Shown here piece after piece: positions 32,695 to 43,989 of a stretch of 64,000 bases of DNA. A program made the position numbers and the translations under genes. Source of the stretch: Gracilariopsis chorda (lineage: Eukaryota > Rhodophyta > Florideophyceae > Gracilariales > Gracilariaceae); NCBI GenBank assembly GCA_003194525.1, contig NBIV01000178.1, forward strand, positions 62,001 through 126,000, written 5' to 3'. Within the stretch, counting starts at the first letter, position 1. The number at the start of each line of letters is the position of its first letter. Under the pieces are notes generated by a model that was given only the letters and a program-made list of their open reading frames with translations, ran no database searches and was not told the DNA's origin.

Positions 32695-35340
32695 CTAAAC
32701 TCCATTCGGACGCGGAAAGAACATGTTCAAGCGACGAGCGTGTATGCCATGTCTGGTGTAGCGATTTTGTGGGGAAACCAATGTGTAGCGGGGGTGCATG
32801 GCTCTCACAACACGACATGGGCCAAAGAACTTCGAAGAGAATGCAGGCCACTCAATTGTTGTATTCAAGGCCTTTCCCTTTGCAACCAAAACCAGATCGC
32901 CAACTTCAAACTTCTGTATCTTCTTCTCGTCAACATTTTGCCTGCGTCTGAGCGCAGAACGCTCCGCCCTGTGGTTAGATGCTGCTAAAGCTTCGACTGC
33001 TCTGAATGTGTCCGTAGAATTCGTCCTTCTGGTAACAATGCCATCCTCCTCTCGGGCCATGCGCGGCTTCACGCCATAAAGTAGCTCGAAAGGCGAGATT
33101 CCACTAGCTAGGTGTCTGCGACAGTATCCATGCAGTACAGAAGAAAGCTCATCGTCCCAAATAGAACGGTTTGTAAGCACCATCTTTCCAAGAGACCGCT
33201 TAAGTGTAGCAACCATTCTTTCATCTCTACCATTCGACATGGGAGCGTAAGCCAGGACTGTCTTCCACTTGATACCATTTTCTTCTTCCATGAAAGCTGA
33301 AAGTGAGTTAGAAGTGAAGCAAGTCGCGTTGTCTGACACAATGATCCTAGGCAGCCCGAAAGGAGACATGACCATCTTCTTCACAAACTCAATAACCACT
33401 TGTGACGTAGATGTTTTGGTGGGAATAGAAATAGGCCAGCCAGTCAAGTGCTCCACAGAAACCAGAAGAAACCTGTGCCCGGACTTGCTTTTCGGGAATG
33501 GGCCTGCGAAGTTAATCGAGTATACATCAAAAATAGAGGACATATAAGTATGCTTGTTGCTGTAGTACTTGGGAAATGGGGCCATTCTCTGACATTCGTC
33601 GCAACTCTTGACATATTCTCCAATTTTTTGGTAAATATTGGGCCACCAGCACCTCTCAGTGATCATCTTCCTCGTAGCCTTTACGTCCCAATGTCCGATC
33701 TCATCATGAAACGACTTGATAATGTTTTGTCTCAGTTTGATGTCTGGAACAACTCGTAGGTGATTCACCATTCTTCTGAAGAGCTTCCCTTCCCAGACAA
33801 GGAACCGCTTAGCGTTTCGTCGGATCGCCTGACGGATGTAGGCATCTTCCTCATCAGAACGCAACCCAGAAAGGTAGCGAGCAATATTAGCATAGTACGG
33901 TTCCAGTCCAGAAAACAGTACGGCGTCAGAGACCAGACAAACCAAATCCCCTTCGTCTTCGTGCACTTCAACTTCATTTCCATGAACGACCCTAGAGAGA
34001 TAATCGGCAGCACCATTATCCTTGCCTGCGCGGTACTCAATCTCGAAGTCATATTCAGCCAGGAAATCGAGCCAGCGTGCCAAGCGTCCATGTATATCTC
34101 ACTTCTGGAATGCATAACGCAGAGCCATGTGATCAGTGATAACCTTGAATGGAACGGACGAAAGACGATACACCCTTAACTTTTTAAGAGCAAATATGAC
34201 CGCCAAAGCTTCTCTTTCGCATGCAGAGTAATTTTTCTCTGCTGCAGTCATGGTACGACTGGCAAATTGCAGCGGGTGAATCTTTCCATTTCCTTTCTTC
34301 TGAGATAAAACTGCGCCAAGGGAAACACTGGAAGCGTCGGTCTCCACAATGAAAGGCTCCTCGAAGTCTGGAAACGATAACAATGGGGGCTCTGTCAGCT
34401 TCTCCTTCAAACTGTGAAAGGCATCGAGCATCTCATCCGTCCATATCAGAGTCCTGGTCCCCGATGTAGCACCGTGAAGAGCTGAAGATGTCTCTGCAAA
34501 GCCTCTGATGAATCGGCGATAGTACCCTGCCCATCCAAGAAATGACCTTAGCTCTGTCGTAGTTCTGGGGATTGGGGCGTCCTGTATCTTCTCAATCTTT
34601 GAATAGTCCACAGATACCCCACTGGAATCAATGACATGTCCAAGAAGAGATATTTTCGGGAGTGCAAAGAAACACTTTGACAACTTAAGCTTAAGGCCGT
34701 GCTTACTAATGCGTTCCAGCACTACCTTCAGATGAACAGTATGCTCTTCCAGGCTATTAGAGAATATAACAACGTCATCAATATAGACTCTCACAAACAG
34801 CAGATCTCTAAGAACATGGTCCATCATCCGCTGAAAGGTAGAGGGAGCATTCATTAGACCACAAGGCATGACTTCGAACATGAAAGTTCCATTCCTGCAA
34901 ACAAAAGTGGTCATGTCTTTGGATTATTCAGACATTCTCACTTGCCAGTATCCGGAAAACAGATCGAGTGTAGTGAACACGCAACACCAGCCAAGGTCGT
35001 CAAAGATTTCCTCCATTCAAGGCAGCGGCCAGCGATTGGCCTTCATGACCCTATTGAGTTCTCGGTAGTCCACACAGAACCTTGGAGATCCATCTTTCTT
35101 AGAGGCTATGACCACTGGGAACGACCAGGCTGACGAAGAAGGGGTAATAATACCGGCTTCAAGTAGGAGATCTATTTCCTTTCGAATGAACTCATTGTGC
35201 TTCGGGGACATTCTTCTTGCCCGGAAATATATTGGCTTATCAACGATGAGCTCGAAGGAATGTGAGACGGGGACATCGGCAGGGCGCAGATCTGTTAGTG
35301 ACCACGCGATTAGATCAGCTTCTTTCAGGCATGAGCTCAT
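32695..35340 (-). pseudogene. pol: E3 pol with three nonsense codons
   Basis: One minus-strand frame from ATG at 35340 to the stop at 32695. It is broken by TGA (35017-35019, where E1 has Arg CGC), TAA (34924-34926, Asp in E1) and TGA (34099-34101, Arg in E1). RT (Y-I-D-D-V), RNase H with an intact T-D-A-S aspartate, and integrase with H-H-C-C finger and D-D-E core are all recognisable. The ATG overlaps the gag-pro stop as ATGA, a layout that suits stop-restart translation. With the stops, no full pol product is expected. Two of the three stops fit a C-to-T change at an Arg codon of the CGA type. Confidence 0.88.
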
Positions 35341-37277
35341 CTCCTTTTGTTCTTTCTCTGGTACATGAGAGGGCTTTGAGAGAACAACTCATCATGCTGA
35401 TCCTTAGTAGTGATGTCCAACTCTGGTATCATGCCATTACTTTCGTCTTGAGTCTTGCCTGTGAGAGCGACGACCAGTTCATCATCCTCCTCGGAATCGC
35501 TCTCATCACAAGCAGCGTCGGAGTCAGACGTAAAATCGTCGCTATCCATGTCACTATCATCCCCTTCTGATATTTCAACGCGAGCATAGTCAAACCCAAG
35601 TGTCACTTTCTTGCCAGCTATTTTCATCTTAACTTGTTGATTACCAAGATCTAGGCAGGCCTGAAGCGTCTCAAGTGTGGGACACCCAACAATAATATCG
35701 AATGGAGGCCCTCCGAGTACAAGGAAGTCCAATGGAATTGAAATGCCTCCGAACGAAATGGGCACATCATGAAGTATACCGTTACATACAGCGCTTGTTC
35801 CATTAGCAACCGTGATCTTCTTTGAGGTAGGTTCGGGCTCCAACGATAGTTTCATGCACAGCTTAGTAGACATGAGGTTAGGGACAGCACCAGAATCAAG
35901 CAAAGCTTCGGTTTCAGTTCCATATATCCTTACAGGAACTGCTTTCAGACGTCTAGGCTGTCTGCCAACTGGAGCAACAAAAGAGCGCTGGACATTGCTT
36001 TTTCGGCTAATGAACTTTCGAATCTCTTTCTTAGCGTCATCGGCGTCTCCACGGATTAATTGCCCAAACGTGAGCCCAGATGAGGCATTAGCCAGCTCCG
36101 TTAGAACATTATACTTGCTTGCATGATCCTGTATGCTCTCTTTCCTGGACTTTTTCTGTTTTTGTTTCTTTTGCTTCTGCTCATGACCCTTTGCGCGGAG
36201 GATTCTCTCTTCATAGCCAGATGGGTTCAACAAGGAAGGGATAGGTGCTCTGCCATCTGAACGGCGCTGCTTTGGGAGCGCTTCACCATCGGCACTTCTC
36301 TTGGTCGTAGCGACGACTTCGGCACTCTGAGGGTTCTCAGTCACGATGGAAACGGTATCAGACCTCTTCTGTGCGCCGGAAGAAGAATCTTTCTGTTCCT
36401 CTCTGTTTTCCGACACCTTTTGAGTCTCTTCGGGCCTGGATCGTCTCCAACAAGCAATCTCGGAGTGCCCAAGCTTTCCACACCTAGCACATCTGGTGTC
36501 ACGGTGTGGGTTGGCATCACATTGAGACGCGTAGTGACCGGGCTTCTTACAGTAGGCGCATGTTTTCTCGTAATATCTGCGCTCCGCCTGTGACTTCTTA
36601 ACCATGAGAGTAAGCTCTGCAAACTGTTCGGATAATTTATCAACGTTGGACTCCAAACCCTGGTGGGAAGAATGATCCAATGGTCTGTGGTTTTGGACAA
36701 TACGCTTCGGTGGGCCCATGAATGAAACATGCGAACCCATCGCTTTCTTGGCAGCATCGAAGGCTTTCACTTGAACCTTCAACTCTTCATAATCTTCTGC
36801 ACCAAGAAAGACGATAAACTGAGCTAAATCAGCGTATTCCATCACCGCTTTTCTTAACAGGCCGAATTTTGCCTTACAATTGAATCGAGCTTTCTTGAAG
36901 AGGTTGTCCATATGACTCAAGGAACCAACCAAGTCTCCATAATCCAGCTTAGCCGATATTGCCAGGCGAATATCTTCTTCAGGTTCTTCGACTTTTCCAA
37001 AGCGATTGATATAAGCTTGTTTCACGGATTGATAATCTTTTGCTTTTTCAGAGGGGGAACCATTAATGGCGTAAGTATCATAATAAAACCCGAAGGCTTT
37101 CTTCTTTGGAAAGCCAAGAAGCTCGAGCGCCATATCGTCTTCGGTTTTTCCTCTCATATCAACATTTTCAAAGTAATAAAGAAACATCACAACGTCTACA
37201 GAAAGTCCATCGAAAGAAGTGAATGTAGGGCTAGAATCAGAAGAATGCCCTCCACGAGAGTACCATGTGGGCGCCAT
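35337..37277 (-). CDS. gag-pro: E3 gag-pro, intact
   Basis: 646 codons from the ATG at 37277, which lies inside the 5' LTR 12 bases from its end, to TGA at 35337-35339. Order: gag domain (residues about 20-200), two CCHC zinc knuckles C-x2-C-x4-H-x4-C (about residues 245-285), a Lys/Glu-rich linker, a retropepsin-like domain with D-S-G-A (near plus-strand 35890-35900), and an acidic tail. It gives structural protein and maturation protease. Residues 5-10 are encoded by the primer-binding site. Intact length and E1 conservation support recent function. The TGA overlaps the pol ATG by the tetranucleotide ATGA. Confidence 0.92.
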   Translation of the reverse strand: MAPTWYSRGGHSSDSSPTFTSFDGLSVDVVMFLYYFENVDMRGKTEDDMALELLGFPKKKAFGFYYDTYAINGSPSEKAKDYQSVKQAYINRFGKVEEPEEDIRLAISAKLDYGDLVGSLSHMDNLFKKARFNCKAKFGLLRKAVMEYADLAQFIVFLGAEDYEELKVQVKAFDAAKKAMGSHVSFMGPPKRIVQNHRPLDHSSHQGLESNVDKLSEQFAELTLMVKKSQAERRYYEKTCAYCKKPGHYASQCDANPHRDTRCARCGKLGHSEIACWRRSRPEETQKVSENREEQKDSSSGAQKRSDTVSIVTENPQSAEVVATTKRSADGEALPKQRRSDGRAPIPSLLNPSGYEERILRAKGHEQKQKKQKQKKSRKESIQDHASKYNVLTELANASSGLTFGQLIRGDADDAKKEIRKFISRKSNVQRSFVAPVGRQPRRLKAVPVRIYGTETEALLDSGAVPNLMSTKLCMKLSLEPEPTSKKITVANGTSAVCNGILHDVPISFGGISIPLDFLVLGGPPFDIIVGCPTLETLQACLDLGNQQVKMKIAGKKVTLGFDYARVEISEGDDSDMDSDDFTSDSDAACDESDSEEDDELVVALTGKTQDESNGMIPELDITTKDQHDELFSQSPLMYQRKNKRR

Positions 37278-38333
37278 CACGAGACGGTGACGCAGGGGGC
37301 CAAAATAAATGACAAATTAGCCTAAAAAAAAGGTATTCCTCGTACCTCGAAGCCCCAAAAAGATGAAACAACACGATCAAAAGATCAAATGAACAACCAA
37401 TGCAGGAACCAAAAGGACTCAACCTGCAACGATAACAACAAATGCAAAAGGAGAGCACAAGGCTCAATCCAAATACAAACTTCTTGATACTTCTTGAAAC
37501 GGAGCACAACCCAAGAATTATTTCAAGGGGCACTAGGAGTCAGATTCCCAGCTTCCGGTAAGACACTCCGGATGTGAAGTGATTTCTGCAGCCTACCCGC
37601 TTCTGCACCAACAAGAAGCAGGTGCGTACAATCCTTACAGGGCTTCTAAAGGAGAGCTACAAACAGCGGGATATGCTTTCACTATATACCCAATCTGGCC
37701 CTTTGCAGGAGAGGTTATACGGCACGTCGCCTGCGGACAGCTTCCCGTCAAGCACTTCCGTCCGGGAACCACCAGGTCTTTCGACCGTCACCGTTATCCG
37801 AGCAAAGCTCTGGTGGGGGCTCACAGACGACAGAAGTGCCTTTGGTACACACTACCCGTCTCCCGTCCACGCCAAGGGCGCTTCAACCGGTCTCAGCGAC
37901 GGTAATGCCCCACCCCAAGTATGCACAAAGCGGCAAGCGCCTCACTAAGTGCGGTTGAGAGTTGATGGTTGATAGTAATAGTTGACAAATTTGTGGGGGT
38001 GAGGATTTGAGATGTGGTTCTCCGTGAGATGAGTCCAAACCGAAGTTCGGGACTCAACTCGCCCTTTTATAGAGTCAAAAAGCATGCAAAACAACACAGA
38101 ATCGCATTACTAATTTCTACCTACTCATGTGTGCGTCTAGGTTACTCTATTGGCTTCCAGAAGCCTCTGGAGCTGCATACTAACCAATAGTAATTTAGCA
38201 ACTGGCTACTGCATCACCGAAATACAGTGGTATTGCTGGGCCAGCGAAGCGTACAAAGCTCCAGACACTGCTGGAGCACTCTACACGTGTGTTCAAGCAG
38301 TGCTGGAATATTCTACCAATTTTGCGACCGACA
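37266..38333 (-). repeat. E3 5' LTR
   Basis: 1068 bp; the minus strand starts TGTCGGTCGC at 38333. TATAAAAG promoter on the minus strand at 38064-38071. The primer-binding site TGGTACTCTCG begins at 37265. Confidence 0.93.
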
Positions 38334-38338
38334 GTGAG
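38334..38338. repeat. Target-site duplication of E3, right copy
   Basis: GTGAG immediately after E3, matching 31578-31582. Confidence 0.85.
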
Positions 38339-39139
38339 TACAAAAAAAAGTAGTGTTCTGTATTTTAGAACAACTTAGTGTTTAAGGACATTGAGACGAG
38401 ATTGTTTCGATTTTAGACTCAAAAACAGTTAAGTATTCAATCTAATCGCTCTGGAAATCACAAAAGTTGCTCTTGTACTGAAAGGTTCGGAGTGGAGTTC
38501 GTGAGTTTAGAGCCCTTGTTCAGTATGTGCCAGAAACTGAGTGACGGTTCTGAAGTCACTTTTCCCACTTGGGCTGTTGACCAACGTGAGAAATCTGCCA
38601 CACGATGCAGATTAAAGCAAAGAAGGTTGTCGAATTCGCACAAAACCTTTTAAGTCGTAACATTTTACTGCAAGTGCGCATCCATCTATGATCTCATAGA
38701 CTTTCTCACATTTAGAAGTCGCATTTTTTCAGGAACGCCAAAAACTGCAGAATGGCGTGCTTTATTGCAAGTAGTGCAGTAGCACTTTGCAAATCGTTAT
38801 TTCCCATGTTTGTTGTTTACACATAACGTATAGTCTTTTTATAGTGGCAACAGAAAGATGTGATGACAAGAGATGAAAGCAGAAACTTCGCAATCATTAG
38901 CTAGAAGGCATAGCCCCAAGAGAAAGTGACGTCCAATGGCAACCCGGAATGCGTCTGAGCGCAGGTAACACGCGACATCACATATTCATTTAGCTCTAGC
39001 ATGATCTACCGGTCCAAAACGGGGAGATGCAATGCCACACGTAGCACTCAGTAGGCCCCAACTGGCAAGTGAATATCGCGCCAGATCTCCACCACAACAC
39101 AGCTCAAAACCGCTCGCACCCTAACAAACGCTATCTTAA
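38339..39139. other. Spacer between E3 and Harbinger element
   Basis: No gene or repeat that I can support. Moderately A+T-rich. Confidence 0.4.
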
Positions 39140-39172
39140 GAGCATCTCCAGCGCACAGACCCATACCCCAAA
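39140..39172 (+). repeat. Harbinger left terminal inverted repeat
   Basis: 33 bp; one mismatch to the reverse complement of 42623-42655. Its inner 12 bases CCATACCCCAAA (39161-39172) are repeated inverted at 39182-39193, forming a perfect hairpin. Confidence 0.88.
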
Positions 39173-39402
39173 TGTTTTTGGTTTGGGGTATGGACCGACG
39201 GTTTTAGAAAAAATAAACCCCGCCGCACAATCCCATACCACAAAACCCGGACCAAATTTTAGTCCGAGGCCAATCTCAGCCCATAATTTGAGATTGCGCG
39301 TCTGATTCCCAAATTATAGTCTCGGGACCATACTACTTGTACCCCCTCCAACGCTCTCACACGCACAGATCCTTCCGCCACACCACGCATCTCTCCCTCA
39401 CA

Positions 39403-40400
39403 ATGGCAACTGTCGACGAAGAGCCACGCTTTAGCGGCAAGAGAGGGGGGGGGGCTTGGGCTGGAGTAGCATCGAGCTACTCGCACTGGCCAAAGGTGCA
39501 TATATCGCAACAAGTAGTCCCATCAAAGGGTCTGGAATGAAAACAGCTGAGCTTGCATGTACTATTCGCGAAAGCTTTCTCGAAGACTATACGCGTCCGA
39601 AGGACGCCTGCCGTGGAGGTAAAAGGGGAGGTGTTTTGGACGAGCTTCATTGGGATGGTAGAAAAGCTGAATCCTGTCTCAAGCAATGGAAAAAGATGCG
39701 CAAGGAATGTTCGTCCTTCCACTCTGCCATGAAGCGTGTTGAGGCCGTCGAGCTTACTGGATCATGGACATCTCAATATCTTGACCGTTGCGCTACTGCC
39801 TTCCATAATCTGGGTGGCAGGGTTACATCGCATCTCTACGACATTACCTGTAACCCGAAATACGTAATTGGAAAGCCATTTGCATATCCAGACGTCTATA
39901 CATTCCTGTCGGAGAAAACAATAATTCTCGATAATTGCGGTCAGACTGAGAATGCGCTGGATGACGGGCTTGATGTACACGAAGTCGAACAGCGCAGTCA
40001 GCCAAAAGGGAACAACGCTGCCAAGGACGAAACAAGGAAAGCAACCAAGAGGAAGAAAGCAGGCATGGATGATGGCATGGAGAAGAGTGCCGCTGATATG
40101 GCAGCATCCGTGTCAAAATTTGAGCAAAAAGTCATTGATGCCCAATTGAAGAAGGCGGAGATAATGCAGAGGAACGTAGATTTGGAAGAGCGAAAGTTAG
40201 AATGGGAGATGGCAAACGATATGTTCGGACCGCAATCTACTGCTACAGATGAGGAGCGTGCTGAGTTAGAGACACTTGTGCGACGCAACCTCCTGAGAAA
40301 ACCTCAGAGAGCGTCTGAAGACGCACAGAAGGAACACGAGGGCAACCAAGGGGCCAGAAGATTTGTCGGGGAGCGTGCAGAAGACCGAAATGGGGTCTAG
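39403..40400 (+). pseudogene. Harbinger Myb/trihelix-like ORF
   Basis: ATG at 39403 opens a frame through ...G-K-R-G-G-G into a 10-G run (39445-39454). The continuation (G-W-S-S-I-E-L-L-A-L-A-K) is in the -1 frame and runs to TAG at 40400. One more G would join them, so this is a homopolymer frameshift or a sequencing error. The N-terminal half has the helix pattern with spaced Trp residues (W-S..., L-K-Q-W-K-K-M) of the Myb/SANT-like partner protein of PIF/Harbinger elements, which helps the transposase reach DNA. The C-terminal half has a Lys/Arg patch (T-K-R-K-K) and a long charged helix likely to form a coiled coil. About 330 residues, usual for this partner. Confidence 0.7.
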
Positions 40401-40917
40401 GATGTAGCCCTCGTTAAGAAAAGCCGCGCCTCCCCTACTTCCCCGTCTTCCTCTTGCGACGTGGATGCGGAGATTTTACGCCATAGAAAGGGTCCAAAAT
40501 TTATCTTAGACAAGCGCACATAGCCCCCAGAGGGCTATGAGGAGAATGCCAGTGAGGTGGTGTGATGGGGGTTTTGGACACGTTTAGAGTAATGCCGAAC
40601 AAGATGAAGGACTGAGAACCGCCAGAGCGTCTGGTCGCGAGGGCTCTGTGCGGGGCTGCGGAAAAAGTCGGCTAGCTGTGCGGCCTCGCAAGCTTGGCAT
40701 TGCTGACTTTATACTCGCTCGTCGGTCGCCTTCGCTTCGCTGGAGCGAGGGAGGAGCAAACGAGGTGTTGGTAAGACTTTATTACTTGGGTTGAATGATG
40801 CTCTTTCGTTTACCTTCTGCCTTATTCCTCCATCCCTGCCAGCTCCCATATATGTTCCACAAGGCAATGCTGTAGTTGCATGTGATCTTCAGGGTCCTCA
40901 ATGGAGTCTATATGGCT
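40401..40917. other. Spacer between convergent Harbinger genes
   Basis: No gene seen. Presumed 3' untranslated sequence of both transposon genes. Confidence 0.4.
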
Positions 40918-42493
40918 TCAGCACACTTCTGCTTGTTCATACGCACAATCGTGTGACTGCACGGAATTTACTTGGCATGGCGATGGATCCTCCATTTCAA
41001 TGCGTATGTTTATCGTTTCTGTGTAGCTGTCTCGTCGCTCTTCGCACACCATATTGTGGATGATGCAATAGCACTTGACAACGGCGTTCATATCAGTTTT
41101 GTACCAGAGCCGTGATGGTTTACGAAGTATATGGCAACGGTTGAATAGGACGCAGAATACCCTCTCCACTGCTTTTTCGGCACCTTCATGATGTGCTCCA
41201 AACAGCTTTTCCTTCTTTGTATGAGCATCCGCTAAAGTCCGAACGAGTATATGAATATCTGGGATATACTCCGTCGTTAAAGAAATAGTACCAATCGATT
41301 AGCGTCCCCGAAGTAGCATTGCTTGCTTGCAGCAGGGGCCATTTACCAACACGTATCTTATTGAACAGAACGCTTTGATGTAGTATGTTCACATCATTCT
41401 TGGCAAGAGGCGCGCCAACCATGACGTGCCAGATCCGGAGGACGTCATCAAAGACAAATTTCGTTCTGCAAGCGGCCTTCTTTTCTTTCCCCTTGTACTG
41501 TCTTTGATTCACGATTGGGCAGTTCTTCCACTCCCATCCGGCACAGTCTAGTGTCTATCCGCCCGGATGTAATGTTGCCAAATGATTATTTTTTGAAGGT
41601 TTTGAACCTTTCATACACGCGTCAGAAACGGTGTTTTTGAATCAAAAGTACGTTTTTGATATCAAAAAAGCCGGTTTTCTGAAGCTCTGTAGTAAATTAG
41701 CCATATTTCACAAGCACATCTCTATCAAACCATTTGGTTGTCTTAAGTTTCTGCTTCTCACCTAGCATAAACAACAGAAGCTTAGAATTTTTGCTATACA
41801 AAAACATGTTGCAAAACTTATACGGACTACAAAAGGCAAAAAATTCCGATCAAAATAACTAAAATTAAACGTAAAGTTGATTGTTTTGACCTCATATGAG
41901 GTCAGCGGTCCGATAGACACTAGACACCTGATGCAACCCGGAAAACCTAGGGTTACGTAGTGAGATTCCAGCGTGTTTAGCTCTTCGACAGTAGGCAAAC
42001 GAAACTATTTTCCCTCAAATTCCTGTACAACTGCATAAACAACGCGTTTCAAGCTTTTTGAGTTGGTACTCTCTTTGAGTCTAACACAGTTTACGATGGC
42101 AACTGCTGACATACCAAGCAACAGTTGAAGAAGGGCTGCTGTAATCTTTTGATCGGCTGTCACCCCTAGAATTCCAAGGGCATCTTGTGTTTGGAAAAAG
42201 TAATCATCAGCTTTGCATACTGCACTGCTCAACTTTTTGTAGACAGTTCGAGGCATCTTATAACGACGCTCAAAGACGGCTTCCGAAAACATAGGTAATA
42301 CGCTGTTGCTCTGCCGAAAGTAGTGTTTATCGATACGTTGACGTTCTATAGTAGCATTGGGTTTTTTCCCGAGCTGGAAGCCCCCACGTTGCGAATACCG
42401 GCGTTTCTTAGCTTTTCCCATAAAGATAACTGCTGTGTAAGATAGAGCAAAAATCGCAGCAAAGGTGTCGATCTCGGAGTCGGAATTGCTCAT
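40918..42493 (-). pseudogene. Harbinger DDE transposase, inactivated
   Basis: ATG at 42493. The N-terminal part runs to TAG at 42005-42007 (replacing a Tyr-type codon) and continues in frame with P-T-V-E-E-L-N-T-L-E and G-F-P-G-C-I-R-C-L. A 370-bp insertion (41551-41920) splits it from D-C-A-G-W-E-W-K-N-C-P, which holds the first catalytic Asp. The next block has P-L-A-K-N-D-V-N-I-L (second Asp). A frameshift near 41205-41215 moves the end into another frame with A-V-E-R-V-F-C-V-L (catalytic Glu) and W-Y-K-T-D-M...I-I-H-N-M. These are hallmark motifs of the DDE_Tnp_4-type PIF/Harbinger transposase. Three independent lesions mean no function. Confidence 0.82.
41551..41920. mobile_element. 370-bp TA-flanked mini-element inside transposase
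   Basis: Ends GTGTCTATCCG... and ...CGATAGACAC form a short inverted repeat, flanked by TA on both sides (41549-41550 and 41921-41922). TA duplication suggests a Tc1/mariner-type non-autonomous element. Removing it and one TA restores the transposase frame. It contains a perfect 18-bp palindrome at 41887-41904 (TGACCTCATATGAGGTCA). No coding capacity. Confidence 0.8.
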
Positions 42494-42622
42494 CGTGATG
42501 GCCGGTAAGAAGGTTTGGGAATAGAGTTTGGTTGGTTTGCGGTGGGTTTCACAATTTATGGAACGAAGCCCAAAAAGAATTTTTAGTCTGCCCAATCAAA
42601 CAACTCCATCTGGCTCGACTTT

Positions 42623-42655
42623 TTTGGGGTATGGGTCTGCGCGCTGGAGATGCTC
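42623..42655 (-). repeat. Harbinger right terminal inverted repeat
   Basis: Reverse complement begins GAGCATCTCCAGCGCGCAG. It pairs with the left end. Confidence 0.88.
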
Positions 42656-43932
42656 CAAGTCATCCACTTTTCGGGGATGATCGTCTCAGACTCCAGTAAA
42701 CCTTTGCGACCAGCAATCTACTGATGTTTTTGTGTGTTTGTGGTTACGGGCACGTGCCTCTGATTCCGAGGCAGCGGTATTAACTTTATAGGAGTAGGAG
42801 GCTAATCATCTATTCGACAGCAAAATTCCACTACTAGACCCTATCCCATATCCATTTGGCTTCCTCATTCATCATAACTTCATAGTCTTTTGTAGCCTTT
42901 TCGGAAGGTCGGCACACCTCGACGGGCGGAACTGCATGTGCCCTTAGCGGGACTCGCCAGTACCTTGCAGTGGTCCCTCACCACAACAGGCATCTGGCGC
43001 AAAGCGATATAGAATTTTGGTTCTCTATGGGCTACGACAACTTTGACGCCTCTAATGTGGATATCTACTTATATCTTAACCAAGCTAAAAGGACGGCCCT
43101 GCGCATCATGTCCTGCACATCAATTTTCGGTCCCCGAAGCTCTCTCATCATGTCAGTCTTCGGCCACTTTGTCCTGCTCGTTGCTTGTTCTCGCATCATC
43201 ATACAGTACCTGTTCAACTGTTAGCAGAGAATCTTCTCAGCGGAGACCTTACCTACTGCACGGAAAGGAGGGTGCAGCATCAGTATCAGCTGCAATAAGT
43301 ACGCTCCTGTTCACGAACGGAAACTTCAAGGACAACGGGCTTCTGAGAATGGACAACGAGAGTGAATAGGGAAGAACGAAAAAGAGCTCTGATATGAGAA
43401 GCTCGAAGTAATGACTAGTACGACTCAAAACCATACTTCACATACACTGAAGGTTACAGAATGACGTTTTCTAATTGGCTGTTCTGCGTACCCTTGCAAA
43501 AGAGACATCGTAAATATGTTTCAGCCAGTCAAACGAAACGATGCAGCAGATGCTCCGCTTCAGTCCATCTGTTCCATAACTCTTATTCTTATAATGTTAC
43601 AAAAGGTAGCAAATCTGTTAAGGTAGTCAATGATTTGGTTCTATCGCTAAAACCCATGTACAATCTAGCTGAGATATTGCCAATGCGCCCCGCCGCTGGT
43701 TCGGTACTCCTTGCGTTAATCGCCAAGTCTCTCACGCATCGGCGCTGCCGGTCGTGAAGATCGTGCGTTAAGGTCCTACAACAAGTTTTACCTGCCTTCC
43801 CCTCGTAGGCATAAAGAATCTTGCGTTTTCGGTGTATCATTCACCATATTCATTTATCCTTTATCATCAGTTTATCATCGTGTCCTGTATTTTACCTTGC
43901 GTTGTTGTCTTAATTCTACTCTCATGTAAATA
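42656..43932. other. Intergenic DNA
   Basis: Frames up to about 108 codons exist (for example 43043-43369) but have no recognisable motif, and overlapping frames are open to the same extent. No gene supported. Confidence 0.4.
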
Positions 43933-43989
43933 TCAAACGGGAGGACGGAACTGTAATACTAAGTATTACAGTTCTGTCCTCCCGTTTGA
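43933..43989. repeat. 28-bp inverted repeat with single-base centre
   Basis: The arms pair over 28 positions around A43961 with a single G/T mismatch. The outer part GGGAGGACGGAAC resembles the CTCCCTCCGT-type ends of mariner-like elements, so this may be two transposon ends joined head to head. It is also an ideal cruciform. Confidence 0.75.

Larger units (their letters stand above)
31583..38333 (-). mobile_element. E3: complete Ty3/gypsy element
   Basis: Minus-strand element with LTRs at 37266-38333 (5') and 31583-32649 (3'), flanked by the 5-bp duplication GTGAG. Gag-pro is intact and pol has three nonsense codons and no frameshift. Same family as E1 by LTR ends, primer-binding site and protein sequence. 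The LTRs differ at roughly 2-3% of positions by eye, so insertion was recent. It may still be mobilised by proteins from other copies because its LTRs and RNA signals look complete. Confidence 0.95.
39140..42655. mobile_element. PIF/Harbinger DNA transposon
   Basis: Terminal inverted repeats of 33 bp (39140-39172 and 42623-42655) match at all but one position and begin GAGCATCTCCAGCGC. Inside are the two genes typical of PIF/Harbinger: a Myb/trihelix-like DNA-binding protein (+) and a DDE transposase (-), here convergent. Flanking trinucleotides are TAA and CAA, so the expected 3-bp duplication is imperfect. The copy is inactive: both genes carry lesions. Confidence 0.88.
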
